A stretch of 64,000 nucleotides of DNA, taken from contig NW_027102734.1 of NCBI RefSeq assembly GCF_036373705.1, positions 59,612 through 123,611 on the forward strand. Direction: 5' to 3'. Positions within the stretch are counted from its first letter, which is position 1. Each line of letters starts with the position of its first letter. The translations under genes were made by a program, and so were the position numbers. The stretch comes from Amia ocellicauda. Its lineage: Eukaryota; Chordata; Actinopteri; Amiiformes; Amiidae. Under the pieces are notes generated by a model. The model made no database searches. It was given only the letters and a program-made list of their open reading frames with translations, and was not told the DNA's origin. Below, piece by piece: positions 10,020 to 21,241 of this stretch.

Positions 10020-10455
10020 TCAGCTCAGAGCCCAAATACTCTTATCCAAATACACCCAACATAACGCTACACACCACATCCCAAAGATGCTCTATTGGGT
10101 TGAGATCTGGTGACTGTGGTTGCCAGTTTAGTACAGTGAACTCATTGTCATGTTCAAGAAACCAATTTGAAATGATTCGACCTTTGTGACATGGTGCATT
10201 ATCCTGCTGGAAGTAGCCATCAGAGGACGGGTACATGGTGGTCATAAAGGGATGGACATGGTCAGAAACAATGGGCCGTGGCATTTAAACGATGCCCGAT
10301 TGGCACTAAGGGGCCTAAAGTGTGCCAAGAAAACATCCCCCACACCATTACACCACCACCACCAGCCTGCACAGTGGTAACAAGGCATGATGGATCCATG
10401 TTCTCATTCTGTATACACCAAATTCTGACTCTGAAATCGAGACTCATCAGACGTA
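10020..10455 (-). pseudogene. Tc1-like transposase fragment
   Basis: Minus-strand translation gives characteristic Tc1 transposase pieces in order: CLVTTVQAGGGGVMVWG, FSWHTLGPLVPIGHRLNAT, DGYFQQDNAPCHK (second catalytic Asp in QQDNAPCH) and QSPDLNPIEHLWD (catalytic Glu in NPIEHLWD). Stops and shifts between the pieces show it is dead. The N-terminal DNA-binding part is missing; the copy is cut at ~10455 by a microsatellite and LINE tail. Confidence 0.88.
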
Positions 10456-10532
10456 TGTATGTATGTATGCATGTCCAATTGCTTTGACAATACAAATGCA
10501 CTGAATTGAGAGAGAGAGAGAGAGAGAGGTAG
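10444..10532 (+). repeat. (TATG)n, LINE tail and (GA)n module
   Basis: gtatgtatgtatgcatg is followed by tccaattgctttgacaatac, aaatgcactgaattgag and a (GA)n run. The same module recurs at about 15075, 21130, 23570 and 24480. It looks like the 3' end of a LINE, because the long LINE ending at ~30585 finishes in the similar gctttggcaata...gaattgaattg. Confidence 0.7.
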
Positions 10533-11765
10533 TCCAGACCGCTGCAAAATTCCTGCTGAAGTGATCTGGATCACCACACAATGGCCCAAGGACCACTGCA
10601 AACTTGGATTTCAATGTATTTGTGTAATGTGTGTTGCAATAGCACCTACCATGTTCCTTTGTGGTGATCTGGTTAATTCTGATCTGGGAAAACCACAATC
10701 CTGCAGGTTTAATAAGTCTCTCTACACATCAGTCCCTGAGTACCTTCAACCAATGGTCATTTTGACCAATTAAGCCCAAGATTTGAGTCAATTAAGTTGT
10801 CAAGGACTACCCAGTGAAGACGTGAACTCACGACTAGGTCACACTGTGAGCTCACCAGAGCAGACATTACACTGAGCTCACTGTGAGCTCACTTAGTGCT
10901 TTTCCAGCGACATGGTGATGGTGCTGGAGCCGGAGCCGCTGCCCTTACTCGGTGGCTAACCCACCTCTATGTTACAAATGTTCCCTAAACACTTATTTTG
11001 CAAGATCAATAAAAATCCTTTAGGAAATTTAAACTTTTACTGACACACATAGTTAATAGCAATGTATTATAACTTTACCAAAAATAATAATCTGTATATC
11101 TTTAATTGTTTAGACATTATTAAGATATAATGCATCTTTCACATAGGGAACATTTGTAACATGTTAGGAAAAACAAACAAATGATTTGAAAATATTCATA
11201 ATTACAGCATACAATTTGTCAGGCTTCATAAGAATGGTATTTATAACATACTCTGTAAAAATCAAGCAAATAGCATTTGTGGTTCACAAGAAAATATATA
11301 TATATATATATATATAATCAAAGCTATCAGACTATAGCAGCCGTTGTATGAAGACACATACGATTATACAGCATTATTTGGCAGCTTCGCAAGACCTAAT
11401 TTTAAACGTTGTTGGTAAGTTAGATAATTAGTGGGGACCCTCTATTTGCAGTTCTTCCCCTCCATAATTGCTAAAATAAAGTTTTACTGACATTTTATTG
11501 ACCCTACCACTGCATAGGGCATATCTGTAACATGAACGCTACTGAATGGCACATACATTGAAAACTACAGAGAACTGAGACAAATCCACTTTACACTTCA
11601 TAAATAATCTTAAAACGTTTCCAACCAAGGCAACACCCACTTGAAATACATTAATTCTCATTTTTGGTAAACAAAAAGAGAGATTGTTACATATGTTCCC
11701 TATGATGCATCTACAGAGAGAGAGAGACAGACAGACACTAACACTCTCTCTCTCTCTCTCTCTCA
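10533..11765. other. No gene recognised; AT-rich spacer
   Basis: AT-rich sequence with a (TA)n run at about 11294-11316 and a (CT)n run at 11743-11764. No coding region or mobile element is recognisable. Confidence 0.5.
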
Positions 11766-12382
11766 GCTGGGAGTGTGTGGGAGGGGTCTGCAGTGAGCGG
11801 GAGTGCTGCTGAGAGCTCTGTCCTTTGGCTGCGTTTTTTTGTTGCTTTACTTTTTTCAGTTTGTTTATTTTGTCTTCTGTTTTCAGTGCTTTTCTTATTG
11901 TGGGGGAACAGGGGAGGGGAGGGGGGAGTACCGGTAGTTCTTCCCGGGTCGGGGGGTCGGACCCCCTGAATGCGTCTTTGATAAGAAAAACTGACCCGAC
12001 GCCATGGAGTCAAGATCGCTCCGGTGCAGTTCTGCCCCCTAGAGCAGTGTGTGTTAGCGGTTGGGGAGGTAGCAGGGTGTGAAAATATCAAGTCTGCTGC
12101 CATTGTTATCTTCTTAAAAACCACTGATCTGCTCAATCAGCTAGTGGCTAATGGCACAGTGTTAGACGACACTTTCACCCCGGTGTTGCCGCTCGCTGCT
12201 CCTGCCCGGAAGGTAACGCTGTCTAACGTCCCTCTGTTCATCCGCACCGGCTCGGGCAGCTGATGTCCGGCATTAAGAGGGTCCCGCTGGGCTGCAAAGC
12301 CCCGCAACTGAAACACGTCGTGTCCTTCCGAAGGCAGCTGTATATGATCCTCAATAACATCAATGAGGATCTTAATGTCTCC
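11766..12382 (+). mobile_element. Tx1/L1-like LINE 5' fragment (5' UTR and part of ORF1)
   Basis: The plus strand encodes pieces typical of fish Tx1-like ORF1. IKSAAIVIFLKTTDLLNQLV is followed by DDTFTPVLPLAAPARKVTLS and NVPLFIRTGSGS, then in other frames KHVVSFRRQLYMILNNINED. Two frame breaks are visible. The preceding ~250 bp, rich in T runs, looks like the element's 5' UTR. The copy stops inside ORF1 at about 12382, where it abuts an exon encoding a BEN domain on the opposite strand. A LINE that keeps its 5' end and lacks its 3' end is unusual and implies a later deletion or recombination. Confidence 0.7.
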
Positions 12383-13633
12383 GAAGTTGGATCTCTCTTT
12401 CTGCCACCACCACGAAGATTGCTCTTTAGTAATGTTGGAAAGTCAAAGACAGCAACCGTCAGGGTTCTTGCATATGACGTATTCGTGCTGCACCTCTCTG
12501 CAAGGATCCAGGACAGTTTGTCAATGTAAACTCCAGTGCCTGGGAATATTTCCACCTAAAAGACAATGGTAAATAAAAAACAAGTTTATCCCCAAACTAT
12601 TCTTATATTATGTTAAGTGGAATACTCAGACATTATCAGTGAGGCTGTGATTTTGTTACAGAAATGTGTTATTAAAGACCACAGTATGTCTCAATTCTAA
12701 GTTTATTAATTTACAGACATAATAAAGTCAGTGAATCTGTGACACCCATAATTCAATTACATTCTTATTATCAACTATAACTATGAATATACCTGATAAT
12801 GTAGCATCATTAGATTGTTTACAACCAATATTTGTTTTCAATATATATATTTTTACCTTGTCTTTGTAATATTGTAGACCAAGAGTGTTACACCTGTTTT
12901 GGTGATTCTTTGTCAGATTCAGAACAATTTGCTGTGGGGCTGTCAGAACCACTTGATGGTGACACACTTTTGTCTTCATTGCTGATAAATGTGGCTTTTG
13001 TTACAATTTTTTTCAGATTGTCCAAAATTGATTGATAATCATTTCTAGTAATATATTTAATACAAAGTGAAAACAAAACCATCAATGCCTGCAATTATAC
13101 TTGAGAGACTTGCTCTATGTTATTGGCAAACTGACCTTTTTGTGGGTCATTAACATTAGCTACGAAAAAAATAAAAAAGATAAAATACAACAATTACCAG
13201 GTCTAATGTAATGCATATAGTCATTAATGTAGGATTATGAAGTTATGTTGAAAAACTTTATTTAATAATCAGTATTATTAAACTATTAGACAGTGCACAT
13301 TACGAGTCTGTATTGTGGTTCTAGATTACTTCAGTATGATCAACTATAATACATTACTCTGGAATCTAAATTACTTAAGAATAACATTTATCAAGGTAAG
13401 GAATTATTTGCTATAAATAAAAAAACTTACCATCAACCATACGGTTTCGAAGACATTGGTTTTCATTTTTAAGTCTTGTGTTTTCCTTTTCGAGCTGCTT
13501 AACTTTTTGCTGTAGCTCAACTTCACTGGACTCTTTAAATGTCTGTAGAATGTGATGGGATCTAATTCTTGAAGCTCCATCGGTTTTCTTTCTTATTTTG
13601 TGCTGTATTCAGAGAGAAAAAGAGTTTAAAATG

Positions 13634-13688
<55 letters not shown>

Positions 13689-14493
13689 ATGATTAAAAAA
13701 AAACAATCCTGCAATACATTTATTTAATATTTGCAGTAATTATCTCACCGGTAACTGTGGTTCATCAAGGTCACTATCATCTGAAATTTGAAGTTTTTTG
13801 TTTGTTTTAGGTACTCTCTTCATTTTAGGAGAGGGCATTTTTGTTAGGTCATTAAGTTTTCTTCTTAGTTCACCTTCTTTTCCTAAAATAAAAATAAAAT
13901 AAATAAAACCCTGCATTATGTCCACAGATATTTGGGGATTATATTTATTTGTCATAAAAATACTGTGCTTTGACCATACAAATTAAGATGAACAGCCAAC
14001 ACTGAATCAAAACTGAAGTTAAATTATATCTGGTTTAATTTATTTTGTGATTTGGGGGATTTTATTGTAAAGCACAACACACAATAAATCGTTCTTACAA
14101 ATGCCAGTCAAGTATGACGAGTTTTTAGTGCCCTCACCACCACCTACCATGTTATAAGAGTATGTTAGAAGTACAACACATTAATAACTTAAACATTCAT
14201 TTCAAATATACTGTGATTGTATATATCAAATAGCATGTAAAGACTTTAATGTTTTTTTTTTTTAAATAAACATTTTTACCAGTCATAATGATCTGCGCTT
14301 CATGGACAGGCCATCCACCTTTTGGAGGTTTGTTCATGTCTCTCCACTCTGCTCTGAAGTTTCGAGTCGTCTCTTCGTCATCATCAGCAATGCTGAATAA
14401 ATCAAAATTGCGAAAGCAAGCAGTGGGAATCACGCTGTAAGAGTCTTTGTCGACCCCGCTTTCCCACTTCACCAACGCGTGCATCACCGCCAT
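12383..14493 (-). pseudogene. BEN-domain gene, multi-exon, probably broken
   Basis: Minus-strand exons with consensus splice sites: 14280-14493 (ATG start; MAVMHALVKWESG), 13749-13882 (basic and acidic linker, SDDSDLDEPQLP), 13431-13602 (predicted coiled coil, VELQQKVKQLEKENTRLKNE), possibly 13101-13159, then 12894-13044 (Ser-rich acidic linker), and a last exon from 12555. The last exon reads GTGVYIDKLSWILAER...SYARTLTVAVFDF, the pattern of a BEN domain (DNA and chromatin binding). The first three exons join in frame. The junction into 12894-13044 is out of phase by one base however I place it. The BEN domain is cut at ~12383 by the Tx1-like fragment. An ALVKW start, coiled coil and BEN domain is a layout I know from fish BEN proteins. 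No complete product is expected. Confidence 0.7.
13637..13684. repeat. (TA)n microsatellite
   Basis: About 24 uninterrupted TA units inside the second intron of the BEN-domain gene. Confidence 0.95.
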
Positions 14494-14728
14494 ACTACCT
14501 TCACCTTCTCATCCGTTTTTTCTGCGCGTTTTTCCCCCGACAAGTCACGGCACAAAAAACAGTCCCGCTCTGCATTCTGGTACTTGGCGTTCTTAATAAC
14601 ACCAACAGGGTGTAATCGCATAGACCACTCGAGTATAAAGTACTACATATCCCATCAGTTACAGTTTTTTTTCATCTTCTGAAACTGCAATTTAGCACTT
14701 TCAACTGTTTCTTAGTGATTCCTAGAAT

Positions 14729-15071
14729 TACTAACCGGTATTGTAGTCAATGTGTTTATAACCTTTTTTGTTTAACGATTTGTGTGTTATCCTATGTGAT
14801 CCCATGGTCTTTGATTTGGTCACGGAAGTGATTTGTCTTTGATTTGTTGATCTAGAGTTGAATTTTAATTAGTTTTTCCCTTTTGTATAATTAGTGTAGT
14901 GCTACATTTAGTCTTTGTTTTTAAATAAATTTGACAATTTATATCTTTGGAATTGGTGTCTGCGTCCAATTATTACAGAAATTGAGTTCTAAAAGACTCC
15001 AGGATTCGTGATAAGGTGATACTATGAATTCACTTCTTTAATTGAAATTTATAAGTGTACCTTACGCTACA
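14729..15071 (+). mobile_element. 3' fragment of the long LTR, copy 3
   Basis: Matches the last ~350 bp of the LTR at 632-2354, from ctaaccggtattgtagtc to the terminal cttacgctaca. It is followed immediately by (TA)n and (TATG)n. It lies just upstream of the BEN-gene first exon in the opposite orientation. Confidence 0.8.
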
Positions 15072-15545
15072 TATATATATATATGTATGTATGTATGTCC
15101 AATTGCTTTGACAATACAAATGAATTGAATTGAGAGAGAGACAGACAGACAGACAGACTGACAAACAGAAAAACAGACAGACACAGATACACACACACAC
15201 ACACACACACACAGAGCCAGCCAGCCAGCCAGCTCAGCGATGACATCACGAGCCTCTCTCAGCTGACTGCTATGACATCACAGAGCATGTACATTCCGTT
15301 GCTTGCCGTCTGTCAACCACTCAGTCACTGCCAGCCAGACTGGCTGGCTGGCTGGATGGGGGGGCTGCTTGCTGCTGCTGCGTACCTTAGCAAGCTTATT
15401 TGCTTGACCGGCCTTCCTCCTCCGCCCACATGCCCACCTATGCCCGATCTGCTGTTCACCTGGATCACAGCTCCGCCCCAACAAGGCAGAGCCTCCCAAA
15501 AATGGTACAAACTCACCCACGATCCCCTCCACGGAAAGCTTTAGC
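15072..15545 (+). mobile_element. LINE tail, (CAGA)n(CA)n and GCCAGCC-headed module, copy 1
   Basis: After (TATG)n and the tccaattgctttgacaatac tail come (CAGA)n and (CA)n tracts, then ccagccagccagccagctcagcgatgacatcacgag and a ~330-bp body ending ...ctccacggaaagcttta. The same body occurs at 23700-24035 and 30637-30977, followed there by the last codons of a LINE ORF2. This copy lacks that coding remnant and continues at 15600 with a LINE-3'-UTR-like stretch (gtgtattaaagatcacattttc). Confidence 0.7.
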
Positions 15546-15718
15546 AAAAGGCAAAAGCGTTATACGTAATGAAGAGGAACCCGAGTCCAAGACGCATCCG
15601 ACCAGCCATACATATTTGTGTGTATTAAAGATCACATTTTCTTACATTTAGTTTTTCTGTACTTTATTACATCTTATTGTGATTTATAAATGTATTGTTT
15701 CTTTTCCATATGTATGTA

Positions 15719-16118
15719 TGTATGTATGTGTGTGTGTGTGTGTCTGTCTCTGTGTGAAAGTTAGTGTGTGTGTCTGTACGTGTGTGTGCCTGTCTCTGTG
15801 TGAAAGTGAGTGTGTGTGTGTGTATGTCTCTCTGTGAAAGTGTGTGTGTGTGGGGGTGTGACAGTGTGTGTGAGTGTCTGTCTGTCTGTCTGTCTTGTTG
15901 TCTGTCATATAACTCGCACATCTGTGAGGGCACCATTTTTGCAGAAGAGATGTACACATTTTGGAGCAACATATGCTGCCATCCAGACCTCATCTTTTCC
16001 AGTGACGTCCCTGCATTTTCAAAAAGATCACATTTTATTACATTTTGTTTATCTGTACTTTATTACATCTTATTGTGATTTATACTTGTAATGTTTCTTT
16101 TCCATATATATGTATGTA
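15719..16118 (+). repeat. Left arm of a long palindrome
   Basis: This arm and 17348-17748 are reverse complements over about 400 bp, apart from a short difference in the CTGT array (cttgttgtctgtc against ctgtttgtctgtc) and repeat-length differences at the outer TG microsatellite. It holds the TG/CTGT microsatellites, a ~200-bp unique part (catctgtgagggcaccattt ... ttgtgatttatacttg) and the AT-rich centre ccatatatatgtatgTA. Confidence 0.92.
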
Positions 16119-17347
16119 CAGTGGGGGAAAAAAGTATTTGATCCCCTGCTGATTTTGTACGTTTGCCCACTGACAAAGAAATGATCAGTCTATAATTTTA
16201 ATGGTAGGTGTATTTTAGCAGTGAGAGACAGAATAACAACAAGAAAATCCAGAAAAATGCATTTCAAAAAAGTTATAAATTGATTTGCATGTTAATGAGG
16301 GAAATAAGTATTTGACCCATTTTCAATGCCCTGGCTTAGGGAAGGAGGTTCTCACCCATGATTTGACGGTACATGGCCCCGTCCATCGTCCCTTTGATGC
16401 GGTGCAGTTGTCCTGTCCCCTTAGCAGACAAACAGCCCCAAAGCATAATGTTTCCACCTCCATGTTTGATGGTGGGAATGGTGTTCTTGGGGTCATTCCT
16501 CCTCCTCCAAACACGGCGAGTTGAGTTGATGGCAAAGAGCTTGATTTTGGTCTCATCTGAGACCACTTTCACCCAGTTCTCCTCTGAATCATTCAGATGT
16601 TCATTGGCAAACTTCAGACGGGCCTGTATATGTGCTTTCTTGAGCAGGGGGACCTTGCGGGCGCTGCAGGATTTCAGTCCTTCATGGCATAGTGTGTTAC
16701 CAATTGTTTTCTTGGTGACTATGGTCCCAGCTACCTTGAGATCATTAACAAGATCCTCCCATGTAGTTCTGGGCTGATTCCTCACCGTTCTCATGATCAT
16801 TGAAACTCCACGAGGTGAGATCTTGCATGGAGCCCCAGACTGAGGGAGACTGACAGTTATTTTGTGTTTCTTCCATTTGCGAATAATCGCACCAACTGTT
16901 GTCACCTTCTCACCAAGCTGCTTGGTGATGGTCTTGTAGCCCATTCCAGCCTTGTGTAGGTCTACAATCTTGTCCCTGACATCCTTGGACAGCTCTTTGG
17001 TCTTGGCCATGGTGGAGAGTTTGGAATCTGATTGATTGATTGCTTCTGTGGACAGGTGTCTTTTATACAGGTAACGAGCTGAGATTAGGAGCACTTCAAC
17101 AGAGTATGAAAGACACCTGGGAGCCAGAAATCTTGCTGATTGATAGGGGATCAAATACTTATTTCCTTCATTAACATGCAAATCAATTTATAACTTTTTT
17201 GAAATGCATTTTTCTGGATTTTTTGGCTGTTATTCTGTCTCTCACTGTTAAAATACACCTACCATTAAAATTATAGACTGATCATTTCTTTGTCAGTGGG
17301 CAAACGTACAAAATCAGCAGGGGATCAAATACTTTTTTCCCCCACTG
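16119..17347 (-). mobile_element. Tc1/mariner element with internal deletion, TA target site
   Basis: Termini cagtgggggaaaaaagtatt and aatacttttttcccccactg are inverted repeats flanked by TA (16117-16118 and 17348-17349). The TIR homology runs ~180 bp inwards, as in fish Tc1 elements with long TIRs. Length is 1229 bp. The transposase on the minus strand has lost its C-terminal third. A 339-bp relative with nearly the same ends lies at 53531-53869. The element sits exactly at the centre of the palindrome. Confidence 0.95.
16336..17010 (-). pseudogene. Tc1-like transposase, C-terminally deleted
   Basis: The likely start is the ATG at 17008-17010 ([20 protein letters not shown]). The frame is open further upstream to 17181, but that part lies in the TIR. 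The N-terminal ~120 residues form the two helix-turn-helix DNA-binding motifs. The catalytic core begins with [13 protein letters not shown], holding the first catalytic Asp; the usual Trp before SDE appears to be lost. Then comes [12 protein letters not shown] and the frame ends after [12 protein letters not shown]. The second Asp and the Glu of the DDE triad are deleted, so it cannot be catalytic, though it could still bind TIRs. Confidence 0.92.
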
Positions 17348-17559
17348 TACATACATATATATGGAAAAGAAACATTACAAGTATAAATCACAATAAGATG
17401 TAATAAAGTACAGATAAACAAAATGTAATAAAATGTGATCTTTTTGAAAATGCAGGGACGTCACTGGAAAAGATGAGGTCTGGATGGCAGCATATGTTGC
17501 TCCAAAATGTGTACATCTCTTCTGCAAAAATGGTGCCCTCACAGATGTGCGAGTTATAT

Positions 17560-17591
<32 letters not shown>

Positions 17592-17748
17592 CTCACACAC
17601 ACTGTCACACCCCCACACACACACACTTTCACAGAGAGACATACACACACACACACTCACTTTCACACAGAGACAGGCACACACACGTACAGACACACAC
17701 ACTAACTTTCACACAGAGACAGACACACACACACACACACATACATAC
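17348..17748 (-). repeat. Right arm of the long palindrome
   Basis: Reverse complement of 15719-16118. If the Tc1 element and one TA are removed, the arms join as ccatatatatgtatgTAcatacatatatatgg, a perfect palindrome centred on the TA target. A diverged single-orientation relative of the arm (gtaacttgcacatctgttag, ggcaccattaatgcagag) lies at 20885-21140. Confidence 0.92.
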
Positions 17749-17764
17749 AGGATAACGCCAAACC

Positions 17765-18060
17765 ACATTCTGCCCAGATTTCAAGCGCATGGTTGCATAG
17801 GCAGAGAGTGCGGGTGCTAGCATGGCCTGCCTGCAGTCCTGACCTGTCTCCAAATTGAGAATGTGTGGCGCACTAGTGCAAATTAAGACAACGAAGGCCC
17901 TGTGCAGTTGCGCAGCTGAGGAAATGCATAATGGATGAATGGGGGAAAATCCCGCTTGCTAAACTTAACCAAGTGGTGTCTTCAGTGCCCAAGTGCTTAA
18001 TAAGTGTTATTAAAAGAAAAGGTGATGTTACATAGTGGTAAACAGTCGACTGTCCCAACT
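17765..18060 (+). pseudogene. Tc1-like transposase C-terminal fragment
   Basis: Plus-strand pieces read LAWPACSPDLSP, then IENVW in a shifted frame (the catalytic-Glu region), and further on remnants of the usual C-terminus (LLKEKVMLHSG). It is a different family from the element at 16119-17347. The frameshift lies right at the Pro-Ile-Glu motif. It borders the right arm of the palindrome. Confidence 0.7.
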
Positions 18061-18956
18061 TTCTTGGTTTCTTTTCACTGCTAATGAGATGCTGTAGAGT
18101 GAGTTAGTTATATTGCTTTCAGGAGCTCTAATCGTATTGATGAGTTCATGCAGCATTTTTAATTGAATTTCAAAAAGAAATCCTTGCTGTCTGGCCTGTG
18201 TGTATGAGATGTACTCTGTCAATCTTTGGCTAACAACTGAAACATTGGTAGAACAGAAATGGCAACATAAAAAAGAAAAGTACATTTTAAAAGAGCACAT
18301 TAAATAGGATGAATATACAGTTTTTTACAATCACTTTGTCACTAATTTCAGAACCTTGATGTCATTTTTCAAAACTCTAGACACAAAACTCAAAACGGTC
18401 ATCACTTGTAACACAGGCTGTCCAATGTTCAAGACATTGCATTGTGCATTCATATCTTTAAAGAAACCTTGCACTTGCAGACTTGTTGGTTCAAATAACT
18501 CATTTATCATGAAATACCATAGTAACATAGTAAAACAGAAGATACCGATAGTTTCACTGTGTAGTTGTTCGTACAATCATTAAATATTGTAGTACAAAAT
18601 ATGTGATACATGTTTCATTATGGTACTACACATAAATACATCACTGTAAAAGGACTAGTAGAGAGAATACTACAGACACAGTGGAATCATTGAACAAAAT
18701 CTGAAATACAATACAATACAATACAATCAAATCACACCATAGGTTTCTTTGAATCCATGCAACAATAATTAGCTACAAAAAAGAACAAAACTACAGTAAA
18801 ATGTCAACTGCAGTGTTCCTCACCTGGCTTAGTGTAAAAAGCAAAACAAAGGATTGATTACCGTACTTCTAAATTTCCATCAGCCCTGTGTTCAGGTTCA
18901 GGTTCTCACAACCATTTTTCACAAGAGGCATCTTGAAACTGAACATACCTGAACAT

Positions 18957-19483
18957 ATTCAGTCATCAGCTGCTTCACTCTGTCTGCATTTCTTTCAAAA
19001 GGCACACTATACTCTGTGCTACACATTGGTATGCAGTATACAGTCATTTGACAATTGAGAGTAGCCTAATGTTTTGTGCATGCTGAAGACTTGCCGCTTC
19101 TCAGTACGGAAATTTCTGATGATTGAGGCCACAGTTGATCCTGAGTTGATTCTGAGGTTTGATTGAATCATTGTAGCTGCCTCAGTCATGGTCATGCCAT
19201 GATTTACAACATGCTCTACAACTATTTCTCGGATTTCACTGGACACTATTTGCTGTTGCTGCCGCTGTCTGGTCCGTGGCCTTGTCCTCTACCACGTTCC
19301 CCCAACACCTCTCAAATGAGGCCCATGGCTGCCTCTCTGGTGAGCCCTAAGCCCTCCTCTATGACGAGGCCCATGACCACCTCTCAGAAGGGGTGCATGT
19401 CCCCTTCCATTCCTTTGACCACCACGTCTTCCTCCTCCCACTGCTTTACCTCTATTGTGACCTGGATGACCTGCCGGCTCCAT
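18957..19483 (-). pseudogene. IS630-like transposase N-terminal part
   Basis: The ATG at ~19483 opens an RG-rich N-terminus (GRGHAPLLRGGHGPRHRGG), broken by a TAG and a frame shift. Then comes a helix-turn-helix-like region (EIREIVVEHVVNHGMTMTEA, INSGSTVASIIRNFRTEKR) and, after ~60 bp of different sequence, YSVPFERNADRVKQLMTEY. The last block is followed by gtatgt, an intron-donor-like break at the same place as in the copies at 50857 and 52420. The DDE catalytic region is absent. Confidence 0.75.
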
Positions 19484-19626
19484 GTTATCACTGTGTTGCT
19501 GGGGTGGATAGCACTCATTTCACTCGATACTCGTACCACAATGTGAAATCAATCATCAATAACCAGTTGGCAGTATTGGAAAAGCAATTACAAGGGCCTG
19601 CATACATACAGTAATGTCAAATCTGA

Positions 19627-20054
19627 TGTGGAAGAACAATCATCTTCAACCAGGTTGGAGCGTTAGTTGCAATGCCTTTAATACACGCAGCGTGGAGAGG
19701 AACAGTGACTCAAGAAGATCCCAAAGTCACTCTGCCTTCATTTTAACAGTCAGAGCTTTTATACACAAAAATCAAAGAGCTGGTTATAATCAGAAAGTCA
19801 TTACTATGTTATCTTAAAAGTTAGCTAAGCAGAATTTATATCATTATAGGACAGAGTTCATAGATCAACACATGGATTAGGGAGCAGGCACTTCAATCAT
19901 ACTGTTTGACATTGTCTCCAAGATTCTCATCGTAAATAAAAAACAGAAATCAAACTACCTTCTGGCCTGACCTTCTAGCTTGACCTTATCTTTCTTAAGT
20001 ATACAAGAAAGAAAAACAGGTATTAGAGAAAGAATTTCCAACTTTCCTTCCACA
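19627..20054 (-). mobile_element. Solo LTR (428 bp) with 4-bp target duplication
   Basis: The ends TGTGGAAGAACA...CTTTCCTTCCACA start TG and end CA, share an inverted TGTGGAAG/CTTCCACA and are flanked by CTGA on both sides (19623-19626 and 20055-20058). On the minus strand there is a TATA box (gtgtataaaagctc) followed by a polyadenylation-type ATTAAA (gtattaaaggcattg), giving a U3-R-U5 layout. A 4-bp duplication is common for gammaretrovirus-like endogenous elements. Truncated relatives in the other orientation lie at 23247-23517 and 31385-31657. Confidence 0.85.
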
Positions 20055-20884
20055 CTGAAAACATGGTGTGGAAAAGTGCTACATGATGATGAATGATGAT
20101 GAAATATTACATCCATAGATAATGTAGTCCAACTGGTTCATGCTCCTCGGTTATTGGTGTCAATGGATCTCATTATCCTGAAACTTTCATTATCGAAACA
20201 TGGAATACTCTTCGTCAGTTTCCATAAAACTATGAATTAAGAGTAATGCAACAGTCACTTATCATTTTGAGCAGCTGTATCAATTGATAGTTAGATCTTT
20301 GTAATGAAATGAATAGACAGTGATCTCAGATGTAATGTGTGAATTGCATTTTGAAATGGTAATTCTTTGATGTTAAGTTGTGTCATTTTAGTTCAATGAA
20401 CAAATGATCTGAGGTTGATGTGTATTGTATCCAAGCAATTGAAAAATGTGCATTTTGATCATTGGGTGTGAGTTTTGTGTCTAGAGTTTTGAAAAATGAC
20501 ATCAAGGTTCTGAAATGAGTGCCAAAGTGATTGTAAAAAAGTGTAATATCAGGGGACAGTGGCTATTACTGATCTGGCCTTCCATGGCCTCTGTATTAAT
20601 GTAACAGGTCACATTGTATGTGTACACTGATACTTGATAGTATAATATAGTACAAGTAAAAAACATACATAGGTATCATAGAAGTATTTTGCAGAAATGA
20701 TTAAGGATACTTATCAAAATGGAGAGGAAATGCTAAATCCAGTCTCCCCAGGCTGAGCTTCTATTGCTACACCTGCTAAGTGGCTGCTGGCCCCACTATA
20801 TGGATAGAGCCACACCAAGTACAAGAGTCTCCCCGTTGCTATTTATATCTCCCTATCCAGTCTTCTATACGTGTCAGGGTGGGG

Positions 20885-20968
20885 TGCCTATTCCCCTGTG
20901 TGTGTGTGAAAGTGTGTCTGTGTGTGTGTCTGTAAGTGTGTGTGTCTGTCTGTGATAGTGTGTGTGTG

Positions 20969-20999
<31 letters not shown>

Positions 21000-21189
21000 G
21001 AAAGTGTGTGTGTGTGTGTGTGTGTGTGAAAGTGTGTGTGAGTGTTTGTCTGTCTGTCTGTCATGTAACTTGCACATCTGTTAGGGCACCATTAATGCAG
21101 AGATGTACACATATTGTTTATTTTCCATATATATGTATGTATGTATGTATGCATGTCCAATTGCTTTGACAATACAAATGCACTGAATT

Positions 21190-21241
<52 letters not shown>

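Larger units (their letters stand above)
18318..20543 (-). mobile_element. IS630/Tc1-like DNA transposon with TIRs, damaged
   Basis: The left end cagttttttacaatcacttt and the right end aaagtgattgtaaaaaagtg are inverted repeats flanked by TA on both sides. TIR homology continues ~80 bp (aatttcagaaccttgatgtc, atttttcaaaactctagaca). The minus strand carries an N-terminal transposase fragment; the catalytic core is gone. A solo LTR at 19627-20054 is inserted between the right TIR and the start of the transposase. Confidence 0.85.

Noticed and set aside
15764-17820. Cys/Val-rich and His/Thr-rich frames around the palindrome
   Set aside because: They come from (GT)n, (CTGT)n and (CA)n microsatellites read in frame.
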